Positions 43,674-56,620 are shown, numbered from the stretch's first letter. The stretch is 64,000 nt of DNA from Calliopum simillimum (GCA_951812925.1 OX638368.1:20461187-20525186); one strand, 5' to 3'. Translations and numbers: made by a program. The notes: generated from the letters alone by a model not told the origin.

Positions 43674-44849
43674 GTTACGTCTTTTTAGACAATTTCCTAC
43701 AGGTACCATTTTCTACTAATTATTCTGGGGTTTTCATACAAAATATTGCTCTGGTATGGCCTACTGCATGCTTACGCAAAAGAGAAAACTGCAAGAGACA
43801 AAATGTATTGAATTGAAAATAAAAGGAAAAAAAAAAAAAACAAAAACCAAAAATACATTTCGCTTCGTGTATATCTATGAAGATTTGAAAAATCAGTTTT
43901 GTTTTTTTTCAATATTTTTTTTTGTATATTTTTCCGAGATACGAGTATTCAGCACATTTGCTCAGCCATCATTCAGTCATTTCAGATGATGGAAGTGTAT
44001 GCGTATTTTTTTGTTTATTCTAAAAATATATTTGTGTGCAGTGTCTATAGTACAGTGGGGAAAAAGCCCCGATTATCAATAAATACATTTTTATTTTGAA
44101 ATATCTTAAGCACTTCAATTTCCTCGTTGAAGATAGGAAAATAAAGGTTTTGGTATACTTTATACAGCCAAACAAACTCTTTACTTAAAAATTATTTAAA
44201 CTGGCACAGGAAAAAAAGGTTATGATAATCTGATTGTTGGGTAGGGTTTACGCCGGTACATTTCCACATATAATCTTTTAAATAAGTTGCTTTCTTTTCC
44301 AGATTTTTCGAACTCAACTTTAAAAGTTTGTTCTTCAGGTGAACATAATTTAGTTCCCGAGACATTGAATACAGAAAGTTTTTAACAAAAATACTCCTTC
44401 AACTATTTCCAAAATTTTCGTTGATATATGTTCTTTATGTTATTTGTGTACAACTTCCGAACTGCTTGCATGTCGGTGTGCTTGTTGGATCTGTAAGGTA
44501 TTCAATGAAAGTCGTTTGAATACCACGTTTGGGAAAATCAAAGCTCTACACAGAAAATACTCGAAAAATGGGTTTCTTTTGCATACACCTGAAATTAATT
44601 CAAAAGGATCTAGAAGCTACTTGTTATGGAAGCCCACGTATATATATAAGGGTATTTATTTGGTCAATATTGATCATCAGTTCCTTCTTTGTTGTATTTA
44701 AGTCATTGAATGGTTTTTGTTGTTTCTTGACTCATCTCATATGAGTTTTGTGGCTCTCTTTATTAGAATCTGTTATATTTCTTTGCACAACCAGAGTTTA
44801 TGAATTCTTGGTTACGGCCAAGATTGATCTCACTTTACTTAGTTAGATG

Positions 44850-44965
44850 ATTGTAGGTCTTGCGATCTATTTTTGGTTAGCGAAATCAGTTTTGATCTAG
44901 GTTGCGAAAAATTACCAAGACCAGAGCCTAAACGTAGACTCTAGCTTTTGGTTTGCTCATCAACA
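44850..44965. repeat. Possible relic of the CAAGAC MITE family
   Basis: The right end reads GGTTTGCTCATCA, like the right terminus of the elements at 2527-3006 and 8952-9332, and GTAGGTCTTGCG, AATTACCAAGACCAGAGCC and AGACTC blocks precede it. The left end and target duplication are not visible. Confidence 0.4.
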
Positions 44966-45886
44966 TTTTTGCTCGAGTTTTGACGGCTTGTGCAGCTGAA
45001 TTAATTTAAGTACTTCATCTTTGAAATTCATTCTGAAAACTGACACTCTTATGTTTAAAAAGTCAAAAACTTTTCTTTGCTAAACTAATGTATTGGTATG
45101 GTATCGTATTTTGGGTAAATTTCATAAGGACTTTTGATCGGAGTCGATGTCATCGATTTTGATACAAAGATCATAAAATTCTAGAAAGTTTTGCGCTTAA
45201 GCAGTCGGACATTATTTCCGTAGTAATTGTATACGTAGAATCCGAAGTACAAGATTAGGGCGGTCGCTTCAGAGATTTGTGATATTTGAGGTTGTATACT
45301 CAAAACATTGAGCTTTCAGGAATACCTTTTAGGTTAAATACAGGAAGAAAAAATTAGTTTATTTATTTTCAACTATTTGCATCATTAGGTTCACTAATCA
45401 AATGATCATTTACGTTAGTTCATTCTTGCTGACATTTAACCCATATTGGCTCAGAGGAGTAGTTTCCTACCCCTAAGCTAAAAAAAAGATTTCTATGAAA
45501 CTGGAAACTCTAAAAATTATTTGATCATAAATATTTGATCTTTGGAGTGTTGGCTGTGTTGTGTATCACGATGACCTTGGGTTCACCATGCCCACACCGC
45601 CACCTCACATTAACTGAAAGTCTCCAAGAAGACTATTTAAAAAATATTAATAATAACTCATTTCATGTTGCCAAAGAATGGTAGTTTCAGTATGTGAAAA
45701 AATAATTCAAGCCGGTATTGCCATGTCTGAGATATCCGATGTTGAAATTGTTGGGGTGTATTGTATATGGGGTTGTATATACTTTTCGAATAATTTTGAC
45801 GTTTTTTAAGGCCATAGCCATATTCTGAATTCTGCATTTTTCTTATATCATGTCAGAATTTTGAGATATTCTTGTTTTGAAATGAA

Positions 45887-47513
45887 AAGTAGCAGAGTGT
45901 TTCTTTGCGTTATCGACCAAGATTCGACTTGACATCTCCGATTTCTATGAAAATTGGTGAAAAGTTAGTATTTGACACACATATTACTGTGGTAAAATGA
46001 TTTTCCGAAATTCCGAAAATTTTCAAGATGGCGGCCGTAGGAAGTTCGATCCAGCCTTTGGATACTCCATATTCGAAAATTTATAGCTCTCCGGCTTTTT
46101 AACCGATTTTAATGAAATTTTCAGGGTTTCTGTAAAGAAGTATGAGCTTTTGAAAAAAAATAATTACACTAAAAAAAATTTATTTTTGGTCGAAAAAATC
46201 TTTTTTCAAAGCCAATTGGGGCTTTTAGCACCCTTTTTATTTTTTTTTAAATATTTTTATTTAAAAGTAAGTTCTATTACAATTATTTTCCAGCCCTCAA
46301 TACTGTGATATGTTTTACGGTTATCAAGTTATGAGTTTTTGAAGTTGTATAATGTTGTGTTTATCATGAGTCGTTGGTGCGGGTGCGCTACAATACAGGG
46401 CTACCACGTGAACCTTAGTGAAATTATTTATAAAATTTTTTTGTGGAATGTTTTAACCCATTATAACCAAGTTTTTGGATAAAGGGGTCAAAAAGACCCA
46501 TTAAAACGGGATATAATAGGTTAAGATGTTCTAAAAAATTGTTCCCTGCTTGATTTTATGTTAACTTTCTCAAAAACATTAACCCATTGTATCGCGTTTC
46601 AATGGGTTTTTTTGACCACTTTATGTGCGTGCGCTACCATACTGGGCTGCCACCGTCCGGACGGTTTTTTCTTTAGTGAACCTTAGTGAAATTTTTCATA
46701 AAATTTTTTTTCGAATATTTTAACCCATTATAACCAAGTTTTTGGATAAAAGAGTCAAAAAGACACTTAAAAACGGGATATAATGGGTGAATATGTTCTG
46801 AAAGGTTATCATGAAATATAGCAAGGACATTTTTTTTAGAACATCTTAACCCATTATATCCCGTTTTTATGGGTCTTTTTGACCCCTCTATCCAAAAACT
46901 TGGTTATAATGGGTTAAAATATTCCACAAAAAATTTTATGAAAAATTTCACTAAGGTTCACTGAAGAAAAAATACCATCCGGACCGTGGCAGCCTTGTAT
47001 GGTAGCGCACTCGCACCAACGATTCATGATAAACACAACATTATACAACTTCAAAAACTCATAACTTGATAACCGTAAAACATATCACAATTTTGAGGGA
47101 TGGAAAATAATTATAATAAAATTTACTTTTAAATAAAATTATTTAAAAAAAAAAAATAAAAAGGGTGCTCCAAGCCCCAAATTAGCTTTGAAAAAAGAAA
47201 AAAGATTTTTTTCAACCAAAAATAAATTCTTTTTCAGTCTAATTATTTTTTTTCAAAAGCTCATACTTTTCTACAGAAGCCCTGAAAATTTCATTAAAAT
47301 CGGTTAAAAGCCAAGGAGCTATAAATTTTCAAATGTGAGAGTATCCAAAGGCTGCATCGAACTTCCTACGGCCGCCATCTTGAAAATTTTCAGAATTTCG
47401 ACAAATCATTTTACCACAGTAATATGTGTGTCAAATACTAACTTTTCACCAATTTTCATAGAAATCGGAGATGCCAAGTCGAATCTTGGTCGATAACGCA
47501 AAAAAACACTCAG
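45887..47513. mobile_element. 1.63-kb palindrome with AACCCATTATAACC core modules
   Basis: The arms run from about 45887 to 46410 and 46975 to 47513. TTTGCGTTATCGACCAAGAT pairs with ATCTTGGTCGATAACGCAAA (with a differing base), ATTACTGTGGTAAAATGATT with AATCATTTTACCACAGTAAT, and AAGATGGCGGCCGTAGGAAG with CTTCCTACGGCCGCCATCTT. The centre holds three modules of about 125 bp, two direct (46409, 46678) and one inverted (46845-46965), with TTTTAACCCATTATAACCAA and AAAACGGGATATAAT. A GTCCGGACGG palindrome lies near 46655. There is no ORF. Confidence 0.85.
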
Positions 47514-47549
47514 CAGTGTTTTGAGCATATAAGTAGCTTTGAAGTGCGC

Positions 47550-48075
47550 AATATGGCCATTTGGTCACTTGGTCAAGGATTACTGGAACATGCATGAAAC
47601 TAAATAAAATACGTTGAACATAAAACAGTTTTTGTAAAAACAGTTTAGTGTTGTTTCTTTTTGCTAATGCCAGAATTTTATCCTTGAAAATAAGCACTTT
47701 TCATGCTAAGAATCCAATATGGTCACCTTGCCATGGACCAGTGAAACATGAGTGGATTCCAATGAAACTAAATGGGATCCATAGAAGATAAAACAATGTT
47801 TGAAACAGTGTATCATTTTAGTGTAGCTTTTTTTTCCTAATCCTGGAACTTCGTCCTTGAAAATAAGGACTTTTCATACTTAGAACCTAATATGGCCACT
47901 TGGTCACCTGGTAAAGGACCACTGGAACATGAATGGATTCCAATAAAACTAAATGAGATCCATAGAACATAAAATAATGTTAGAAACAATATATCGGCTT
48001 AGTGTAGTTTCTTCTTCCTAAAACCAGAATTTTATCTTTGAAAATAAGGACTTCTATCGCGTGGTCAGTGGCCAC
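47550..48075. repeat. Three-unit tandem array, period about 166-173 bp
   Basis: Units start near 47550, 47716 and 47889 with AATATGGCCA or a close variant, then a TGGAACATG...AAACTAAAT block and CCTTGAAAATAAGGACTTTT. The array directly abuts the right arm of the palindrome at 45887-47513. Satellite-like; no coding. Confidence 0.75.
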
Positions 48076-49333
48076 CGCAATATGAATGTACGATAATTGA
48101 ACTGAGTGGTGTTATCAGGTGAGTCTGTTCCATCGATCATAGTACAACATTTAAAACGACATATCAATGAAACTTTACAATTTTTTCGAATAAACTTGCA
48201 AAAACTTTTCAAAAACCAGTTTTATATTGGCCTTAGGTGTAAAAACTACCCTAACCGCAACTCGAAAACCGTTTGAGCAGAAAAGTAAATACATATGTTC
48301 TATACACTTAACTATACTATAACTTAACTATATACTTAACTTCAAATATCTTAAATGATGTACCAATTATGACCTGAGATTCAGAAATTATTCCCAGCTG
48401 CCCAAGCACAGTAATGAATAGATGAATCCAGTTTTAGTATTGTAGATATGTGTTTACTAACTCTAACTGATTTTTTAGGTCGTTGATCAGTTGAAACACA
48501 GTAACTTAAGCTGGATATTTGGTCTCCCTCAAGAAAAAACCACACAGGGAAACTAATTGCAAGGAAGATACTGAAGTATGAAATAAAGTCATTCGAATTT
48601 AACTACTTACCCTCCAGAGGAGAGTAGTATCTTTTTGACATTCCATCGTAGATCCGTGGTCTTCTGTTAATTATAGGGCCACTCACGGTTCTGATGACAG
48701 ATAGGCTATGGTTTTATGTGAAGCTGTAAAACCCATTTTGACAAACTGTAGTAAAAGATCTAGATCTCTTGCTTCTTTCTTGGTTTAGTTCCCACAACTG
48801 CGAGAAGCAATCGTTCCTGATTTGGACCATAGCCTCACAGTCGGACCGTTTTTCCACTTTTTTACAATTAATATTTTTCCACTGTACTAACGGTGCTTCA
48901 GTTGCCAAGTCATGCAGTCCGACTATCAAACAGTTGCTCTCAAATGAATACTCAGAGATTGCCAAATACTGGTGTGATGTTGTATCATTCGGCTTTTCTC
49001 TATTTTCCGAAACACATTGCGCTATTTTCCGTACAATTTGTGTTTTATTTTGGTTTTATTTCGCATACACGAACGTGTGTTTGTTTGGGATTTTCTTTTT
49101 TTCAACGCTTAATTATGTTCTGTTTTTCGTATTTGTCCAAAAATTTTCCGAAATCTAGTAAATTTAATTGAAAGTTTATACAATCGAAGATGAAATGTTT
49201 GCATAGAGAGCTCATTAAAATTTTCCTTGAATATTGAGTACGACCCAAATTAATACCAAAAAAAAAAAAAAAAAAACACTTGGCAATTAAAGATTTCATT
49301 ATGGATTTTTGTTTCTTATTTCGTTTATTGCAG

Positions 49334-51885
49334 CTCAACATGGAGAAACGACGAAACACTTTGGATCGTTTTCAGCGTTTGGGCTTCGGAGGACGCAATA
49401 AGTCCTCCACTAGTCCGACAGCAGCAGCAACACAACAACAACAACAGCAACAAGCAAGTCAGGAGAGCACAAACAACAAAAATCGTAAAACATCCGAAAA
49501 ATCTGAGAGATTGAAAGAGTTGACTGAATTATTACGCGGCGGCAATCGATCATCACCGACCCCACCACCTGTACCGCCACCACGTAAGCCACGCAATGGA
49601 TCTCATTCGGCATCGAACAGCTTCGAAAAGGTGGATAAGCAAACAACAACAGCGGCAACATCCGCTGTCGAAAACAAATCGCTGTCATTTATGTCAGCAC
49701 CCTCAGACGATATATTGTTGATGGATCAAGATGAAATCACAGCAACAACATCAGATCAAACTGCGGACAATTTACAATTGAAGGTGAAGAGCGGTAGTGA
49801 AAACGTCAGCAGCGGCCATAGCAATACTAATACATCACCACGTACATCACCACGTACATCTGCACGTATTTGCGATACACTGAAGCCGAATACAAGTCTA
49901 ACGAATTTTGAGACATTGCTGCTATTGGGGCGAGAGAAATCTAAATCACCACCACCACCCATTGTCGAGGTCGTTTGTGTGCAAACGGCCAGTGCCAGTG
50001 CAGATGTAGATACGAAACTGAACAGACCAGAATCGCGCACAGTCATCGGATCGTATACACAAAAGGGTATACCATTTAGATCAGCATCATTTTCACAAAT
50101 TGATTATACGTCTGGAAGCAGTAAGAAATCCGCATTGAGTGCATTACGCGATCGTTTTAGACGCGATAAAGCAGTGGATCGTGCATCGAGTCCAACTCCA
50201 ACGCCGACGTTGGCAAGCGGCGGAGGTGCGTTGAGCAGTTTTAGCGCACAACAAGCAGACGAAGTGAAATCATCGAAGAAAGAACCCGATTGGGTACACA
50301 TACCATTAAAGAAGACCGAGCTAAGTATTACCTTGAATGTTAGCAGCCAAGATTATAATTGCTTGGAAGATGTGGCTGAATCACCAGATGTAATTACCGA
50401 AGAAGATGTTTTCTTTATAGAGAAATCCGAAAAGGAAGATTTACTGAACATTAGGGTTATGGAGCCTGGGCAAAATTTAATTGCACATGCCAAAATGGAG
50501 TCACTTACCGACACCATACAATCAGAGAATGATTATACAATTTCCGAGGAACAATTGCCCGTCAGTGTACAGGCAGGTAATCTACTCGAAACAAGTGCCT
50601 CAATAACGACTGTTGAAGATGCACCTGATACAGCTAACGAAATCGAAGTCGCTGAGGAAACAGAAGTTGAATCGAACTTGGCAACGCTTATTGAAGAGGA
50701 AATTCCGCTAGAATCACCGCCAGATAATTTTCTGCAAACAGCTACAACATGCATGATACCAGTGCCGGTATATGAATGTGCTGCACAGGACTGGCGTCTT
50801 GAAAATCCTCCACAGGAATGGGTAGAAGTTGCGCCCGAAGAATTTGGTATTGTGCCTGAGACAATACTACCGCTGTTATCGCTGGAACAATGCTCTGTAG
50901 CACAAACTCATGCAAGAACCGAATCGGAGCATAGAAATGATATAGTGCCAACAATCTCGGTGAGTCGTTCGTCAGAGGAACCGGATGACAAAGATATTTT
51001 ACGCAATAAAGCTCGTGAAAATGAAGCGCTTGCAAAACAGCAACAGCAATCACCTACGGTCGAACGGCGTCAGACTTCACTTGACTATCCGGAAGTTAAG
51101 AAGCGTTACAGCCAAGATGACATTGATATCGGCACTGAAAAACGTTCTTCGCTGGACAGCATAGCGGCACGTTCAAGCATTGATGAGCGAAAACGTCTCG
51201 ATAAGTCAAAGCGTCGCAAAGGCATGTATATAGAACATGTTGATTGGTCTGAGACGCCGGTAGATGCAACGACGGCAACTGCAAGTCGTGGTCTGGCGCT
51301 GGATATTTCAATTGCAAATTTCAATGCAATCAAAGCAGATACACCATCAGATGAAGGCGGTCCCGGTCTAATGTTCATAAATAGTCCCATCACTGATGAT
51401 AATCGTACACCCGGTTCGTTGAATTCTTTTGAATTGAATACACCCGAGTCAGAGTGTAGCAAACCGCCAGTTTGGTCAAAGCCACCGCCGCATATGGCTA
51501 ATTTTAGTCCACAGAGTTCGGAGGAGAAGGACGACGCACATTCCATTGGAAATAGTAGTGTTGGTGGTGGTGTTGGTGGAGTGATAATACAAGGTACTAG
51601 TAGAGCGAATGGTGGGAGAGGTTTTGGTGTGTCTTTACATCGTAATAATAAGAGTTATCCATTTTTGCGCACAGATTCAATATCGGACAATGAAAGTGAT
51701 CGTACGCCGCCATCATCGAGAGATCGTACAAGCCCCAGTCCAGCATTAAGTGATAATGACTTCAAGCGCTATTCAAAACGACCTTTGAGAGGACCCTACG
51801 GGCAGATGTTGGAGGCTGAAATGAAGAAACCAAATAATAAAATGCATTTTGAGGAGATTCTTGAAGAGCTGCGTGAGTCAGAAGG
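49334..51885 (+). CDS. Large internal exon of a putative scaffold or regulatory protein
   Basis: The exon starts after a strong acceptor (TTTATTGCAG, phase 0) and ends at GG/GTGAGT (51885/51886, phase 2), giving 850 codons plus two bases. The product begins LNMEKRRNTLDRFQRLGFGG; the in-frame ATG at 49340 could be an alternative start. Then come a Gln run, a charged SERLKELTELLRG helix, a Pro-rich SSPTPPPVPPPRKPR block that could bind SH3 domains, Ser/Thr-Pro repeats, a basic ALRDRFRRDKAVDR segment, a long acidic stretch, a basic RKRLDKSKRRKG-like patch, and near the end KRPLRGPYGQMLEAEMKKP and EEILEELRESE. No catalytic domain is in this exon. The N-terminal region of a Rho-GEF (ARHGEF17-like) is one guess, from composition only. 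A mapped downstream exon with a matching phase is at 56621. Confidence 0.9.
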
Positions 51886-53990
51886 GTGAGTATTAAGTGC
51901 TGATCATATATTTTGGTTGCTTATTAATGAATAATGTGTTTAATCCAATATACTTAGTTCCATAAAAGGAAATTATTTAAAAAAAAAATGTTCTCCAAGT
52001 TGAGATTCTGGAGTCATAAAGCTATAACTCTTATAATTCAGTCCAATGTAGGATGTAGTGGGAATTTTTTTTTCTTATGGAGGTCTAGTCTTTTGAACTG
52101 GAGTGTCAGCCATGTCAATCTAGTACAATCATATAATGACCATCATTACAGTCTGTAACAAATGAGCAGTAACTGGAATGCTAGTTTTATTACTACCTGT
52201 GGACTTTTGATTGCCTTTTTGGCTACTTTCTTTGGACTTTCGTTGTGACTGTGTTAACTTAATACTGTTAAGGCTTCCCTCAGAAGAGTAAATAAGAAAT
52301 CAGTTTTCAACTATGCTCTAAGTTCGGGGTAATTTTTTTGAAAATTTTTCAAACGTTCTTGCTATGAAGCTTGTGAGACCACACTAAGGCTTAAGCTTAT
52401 TACCAAACACTCTGGATGAGCGACAAAATTCGGAGTTAAAAGAAAAAATGCGAACTGCAAAATACTCAAGTGCTTACATGAGACCAGCAGAAAGCCAACG
52501 AGCACAGTTAGACCTCTTTCAACAAGATAGTTAAAGTCTTTAGCAAGAAAAATAAACGTAAAATGTTCAACAACCTTGAAGCCAAATCTCAATTAGCATA
52601 ACTTTAAGCTTTAAAACAAATCGGCCAATCAAAATTGAGAGTTGGAACCCGGATTATTTTTTTAGGAAAAACATTAACAACTATAAATCATCAGGTAATT
52701 CTCCGAAAAGAACATACTTCGATACCATTGAATGTTCATCTTCAACCGCTAGAGTTCATCGTACGCCATTCGTCCAGGAAAGATCTCAACATTTGACTAA
52801 GTTATTGTACGCCTTAATCAAAACCCCCAAATGGAGCTCATTAATAACTACAGATGAAAAGTAATTCCTCCGGAAAGAATATTTTCGGATACCATCGACT
52901 GCTTACTGAAAATTAGATCTCATTAACAACTACAGATGATCAAAAATTTCTCCGGAATGAGCATTTTCGCATATTATTGACTATTCACCTTCAACCGTTA
53001 GAGTTTCACCATACGTCGTTCATTCTGGGAAGACCTCAACATCTGTTTGACATCATAAACGCCTTCATCAAAACCAAGAACTGAAACCTATTCTCTAATA
53101 CAGATCCAACATTTTCGTTTGCCATCGATTGTTCATCTTCAACTATTAGTATCTATGATTCACCTTTCGCACAGGGAAGACCTCATCATCGGACTGACAA
53201 TCATACACGCCTTCATTAGTGTAGCTGTCAAAGGCCATAAAGATAGCGAAGCTGTTGTAACTGCTATAATGATTAGAAAATTCCTGGAATTCACCGCTTA
53301 ATTAATGTATGTACCGGGGAAGAACACATACCTGATGATCACATAATTGGAATCTTGGTCCAAACTCTAAAAAAAAAGATGACTTATTCCTAACACGGAA
53401 CTACAAAAGCGTACCGATTTTGCCAACCCAATCCGAAGTACTGACGAAATTCATTCTAACTAGAGCTCGAAAGAATAAGTACTCTAAAATGGAAAGAATA
53501 AGCAGTATTTCTACCAAAAGATCGTTAAGTGGTCATACCATTATCTGTGGCATTATTGTGGAACAGTTAATAAGTGAGCAAGAAGCTCTCTCTGTATTGA
53601 GTGTGAGCTAAAGTCACTTATGTATATCGTACTAGACGATTTTTTTAACAGAGCTTTTGACTTCACAAACCGCAAATTCAATGGACCTTTAGTGAGCCCT
53701 GAAAAATCTCAACTGAAACATGCAAGAAGATTCGATGAGAAAACTAATGGAAACTACCGAAATTTGTGGTATAAAAAGAACTCTGCTGCAAGATTGAGGC
53801 ACCTTAGCCCTCAAAGCTCAAAAGATATTTAGGTACTGTATATAAGCGTATGAAATATTTAACGGCTTAAACTGTTCCTCAGGGTATTTGAAAACATCAT
53901 TATATATTTATGATTTAATCAAAAAATTTCCATCAAAGCTCTCAGTTTCTGGAATGCTTTCGACGTTTCAGAAATGATTTTAATCTTGAA
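51886..53990 (+). other. Intron sequence with a degenerate repeat
   Basis: Follows the donor at 51886. At 52680-53250 similar blocks recur (TTCATCTTCAACCGCTAGAG, CACCTTCAACCGTTAGAG, TTCATCTTCAACTATTAG), an old and irregular tandem repeat. Frames at 53119-53301, 53420-53611 and 53620-53832 are short and show no domain, although the last could be an eroded part of the LINE that follows. Confidence 0.4.
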
Positions 53991-54172
53991 GACAAAGATT
54001 ACTGCGTACCCAAATACAACTTTCTGCACAACTTCCAAGTTACATTCCCCGGAAGCAATACCTGGGAAAAGGAACGACCTCAATTAGATAGTGATTACCA
54101 CCTATGGTACACAGATGGCTCGAAAACGAATGAGGGAGTTGTAGCTGGTGTATATGGGGTTACGCATCATTT

Positions 54173-54930
54173 TCTATGTATAAATAGGCAAACGAAATCG
54201 GTTCAGTCCCTGTTTCTATACCTAAATCTAAACCGATTTGCTTGATTTTTTTTTTGTTGGAAAAGTTGTGAAGTGGAGCAATGCATAGGACAATATTTTT
54301 TTTTAAAGTGGGCGATGCCACGCCCCAAAATGGAAAAAACGCTCTCACAGCTAAACCGCTGCATCAATTAAACCGAAATTTGGTATGGAGATAGGGTAAG
54401 CACTAAGGAACGATTATATGAGCATTATGTTTTTCAGTGGGAGGTGCCACGCCCCTAAATGGAAAAAACGCTCTCACGGCTAAACCGCTGCATCGGTTTC
54501 AACGAAATTTGGTATGGAGATAGGATTGGCACTAAGGAACGATAACATGACCATTATGTTTTCAGTGGGCAGTGCTACGCCCCTAAATGGAAAAAACGCT
54601 TTCACGGCGAAAATACTGCATACGATTTTTATGAAATTTGGTATAGATATAGAGTTAGCACTATATAGCAAGATAGCATGATTAATTTTTATGAATTTTG
54701 GTATATAAAGATATCAAAAACTGTTTGCTCTTTAGTAGGAGTTTTACGCCTCTAAATGGAAAGTACGATATTGCAACTTAGCTGTTGCACCAATGCAGAT
54801 AACCCGAACCCTAAGGAAGAATATTAAAAGCTTTTTGTGCTTTATCGGCCAAGGAAGGGTATAAAAACTTTTTCCTTTATTTTATGGTCAAATCAAAATG
54901 GTCGAATTTCGGCCACAAGGCGAACTCTTG
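54173..54930 (+). mobile_element. Helitron-like repeat, family 2 copy 3
   Basis: It starts TCTATGTATAAATAGGCAAA and ends GGCGAACTCTTG (CTTG in place of CTAG). It has four modules with CCACGCCCC(T/A)AAATGGAAA, CTCACGGCTAAACCGCTGCA and AAATTTGGTATGGAGATAGG. It interrupts the LINE RNase H domain. Its uninterrupted site GGGTATAAAAACTTTTTCCT is the empty counterpart of the foldback insertion in copy 1. Confidence 0.75.
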
Positions 54931-55197
54931 TTAAAATAAATTTGCATGCATGAGTCAAGAAAACTCAGTGTTTCAGGCGTAAGGGAATATGAAAGAAGGC
55001 TTCCTAATAAAATAAGCATCTATATTCTATCAGACAGCAAAGCGGCACTTTTAGCCTTAAACTTCTTCAGAATAACATCGTTGTTAGTCTAGGAGTGCCT
55101 TCAACTACTAATCAGACTCTCCTCCTTATCTCATTTGGGTACCTGCACACATTGGAATTAAAGGTAACGAAACTGCGGATGAGCTCGCTAGTAAAGG

Positions 55198-55735
55198 ATT
55201 ACACAGGCCAACAAAAAAAAAAATTCCCTGCGCGAACGATCAAACCACCTGAACTTTATGTTTTCGGGGTCGCTGAATCCGAATATGGTGCCAGAATAGC
55301 AAAGTTGGTTCGCGTTTTTTCATAAAACCAGCAATTACGCTGAAAATTTGAGATTTTTTTCAGCATTATTTCTGATTTCTGAAAAAACTCGAACCAACTC
55401 AGCTATTCTGGCAGCATATTCGGATTGAGCGACCTTGAAAACATAAAGTTCAGGTGGTTTGATCGTTCGCGCATGGAATTTTTTTTTGTGGTTCTGTGCA
55501 CAGACCAAAAAAAAAAAAAAGTACCCTGCGCGAAAGATTAGACCACCGGAACTTTATGTATTCGGGGTCGCTGATCCCGAATATAGTGCCAAATTAGCGA
55601 TGTTGGTTCGCGTTTTTTCAGAAACCAGCAAAAATCTGTAATTTTCAGTATTATTGTTGATTTCTGAAAAAACGTGAACCAATTTCGCTATTCTGGCACC
55701 ATATTCAGGGCACTTTTTTTTTTGTGGGCCTGTGT
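55198..55735. mobile_element. Double-hairpin MITE with CACAGGCC ends
   Basis: The ends ACACAGGCCAACAAAAAAAA and TTTTTTTTGTGGGCCTGTG enclose two successive hairpins. The first (55212-55495) pairs GAACTTTATGTTTTCGGGGT with its near complement at about 55435; the second (55510-55720) repeats TTTATGTATTCGGGGTCGCT and pairs GTTCGCGTTTTTTCAGAAA with TTTCTGAAAAAACGTGAAC. CACAGGCCCAC-type ends resemble hAT termini. It interrupts the LINE remnant just after its ELASKG segment. Confidence 0.75.
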
Positions 55736-56620
55736 TATCATTACAATTTGTAGGTCCTACCCCATTCTGCGGCCCTCCTTGGAGCTTTATTAAATTTAAC
55801 CTCAACAATTAGCTAAACAAGAAAGTTCAAGAAAGCTGATACATTACTCTTGGCCAATCAAAAGCACTCATGCCAAGAGTTTACAAACAAAGAACAAGAC
55901 AGTTATTTATGCTGAACAGGCAATGTATGCGGACTGTTATAGGATTTCTCAGGGGACATTACCCAGCAAGCAAACGTCTTTCGAACATGGGATTATTTCA
56001 GAGTGTATTCTGTATATTCTGTAATAAAGAAGAGGAAACAGCAGTGACATTTGGCAAATGAATCCCAACCTTTTTCTTATTCTAATTCTAGTTCTATTTA
56101 TCTTATACTTTAAATAAAGTAGTTATTTTGTCAAAAAATTAAAATAATAAGAACTTTTTCAAGGCCTTTAATGTAAGAATGAAATTGAACCAACACATAT
56201 CTTAAGTGATTTACAACCCATTAGCATTCATTAAGTTTTTAAGTTCTTTTAATCTGTAGGACCTCAAATTTTATAATACTGGTCTTTTAAAAGCCAAAAA
56301 ACTCATAAACAGAAGAATATTCAAATGTCAAGCAATATATCAAAACTATTTCGGTGCAACTGAAAAATATTTGAGAAAAATAATAACAAAAAAATAACCA
56401 TTATGTCCACACGCAGCTCCAAATTTTTAAATTCCTTGACGTAAATTTAACAAATCATCCGATAATCCAAATATTTTTATGGAATTCATATGCAATACTT
56501 ATAAATCTTGCATTATGTCTTTGCCTTCTAAATATATATCATTAATATATAATTAATTTATTCAAAAATTTTTGTTCTTTATTTCATGCCCTCCTGCTCC
56601 TCAACACAACACTTTTGCAG

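Larger units (their letters stand above)
34923..49333 (+). other. Predicted intron of about 14.4 kb packed with repeats
   Basis: It is bounded by a consensus donor (GTAAGT, 34923) and a strong acceptor (TTTCGTTTATTGCAG ending 49333) of matching phase 0. Besides the listed elements (35.0-35.8, 37.2-39.2, 38.2-38.8, 39.4-39.8, 42.0-43.7, 44.9, 45.9-47.5 and 47.6-48.1 kb), I see no exon. Plain AT-rich DNA lies at 35.8-37.2, 40.7-41.9, 43.7-44.8, 45.0-45.9 and 48.1-49.3 kb. A half copy of the 18-kb hairpin family is at about 40425-40650. Confidence 0.6.
53995..56110 (+). pseudogene. LINE 3' remnant with RNase H domain, broken by two insertions
   Basis: The reading frame near 54085-54165 gives DYHLWYTDGSKTNEGVVAGV, the start of an RNase H domain with the first catalytic Asp (TDGS). 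After the Helitron-like insertion (54173-54930) the domain continues with YILSDSKAALLALN (near 55020-55065, second DS motif) and WVPAHIGIKGNETADELASK (near 55136-55196). After the hairpin (55198-55735) come a VGPTPFCGPP-like segment and an MPRVYKQRTRQ frame (from 55870) ending in a CIFCNKEEET zinc-knuckle-like motif. This order (RNase H, then a Cys-rich C-terminus) fits non-LTR retrotransposons of the I/LOA/Jockey type. Frameshifts abound and the reverse transcriptase is absent. Same strand as the host gene, inside its intron. Confidence 0.8.

Noticed and set aside
48714..48965. An 83-codon minus-strand frame with ordinary amino acid composition
   Set aside because: It looks somewhat protein-like but has no recognisable domain, neighbouring frame or splice partner; not enough to call a gene.
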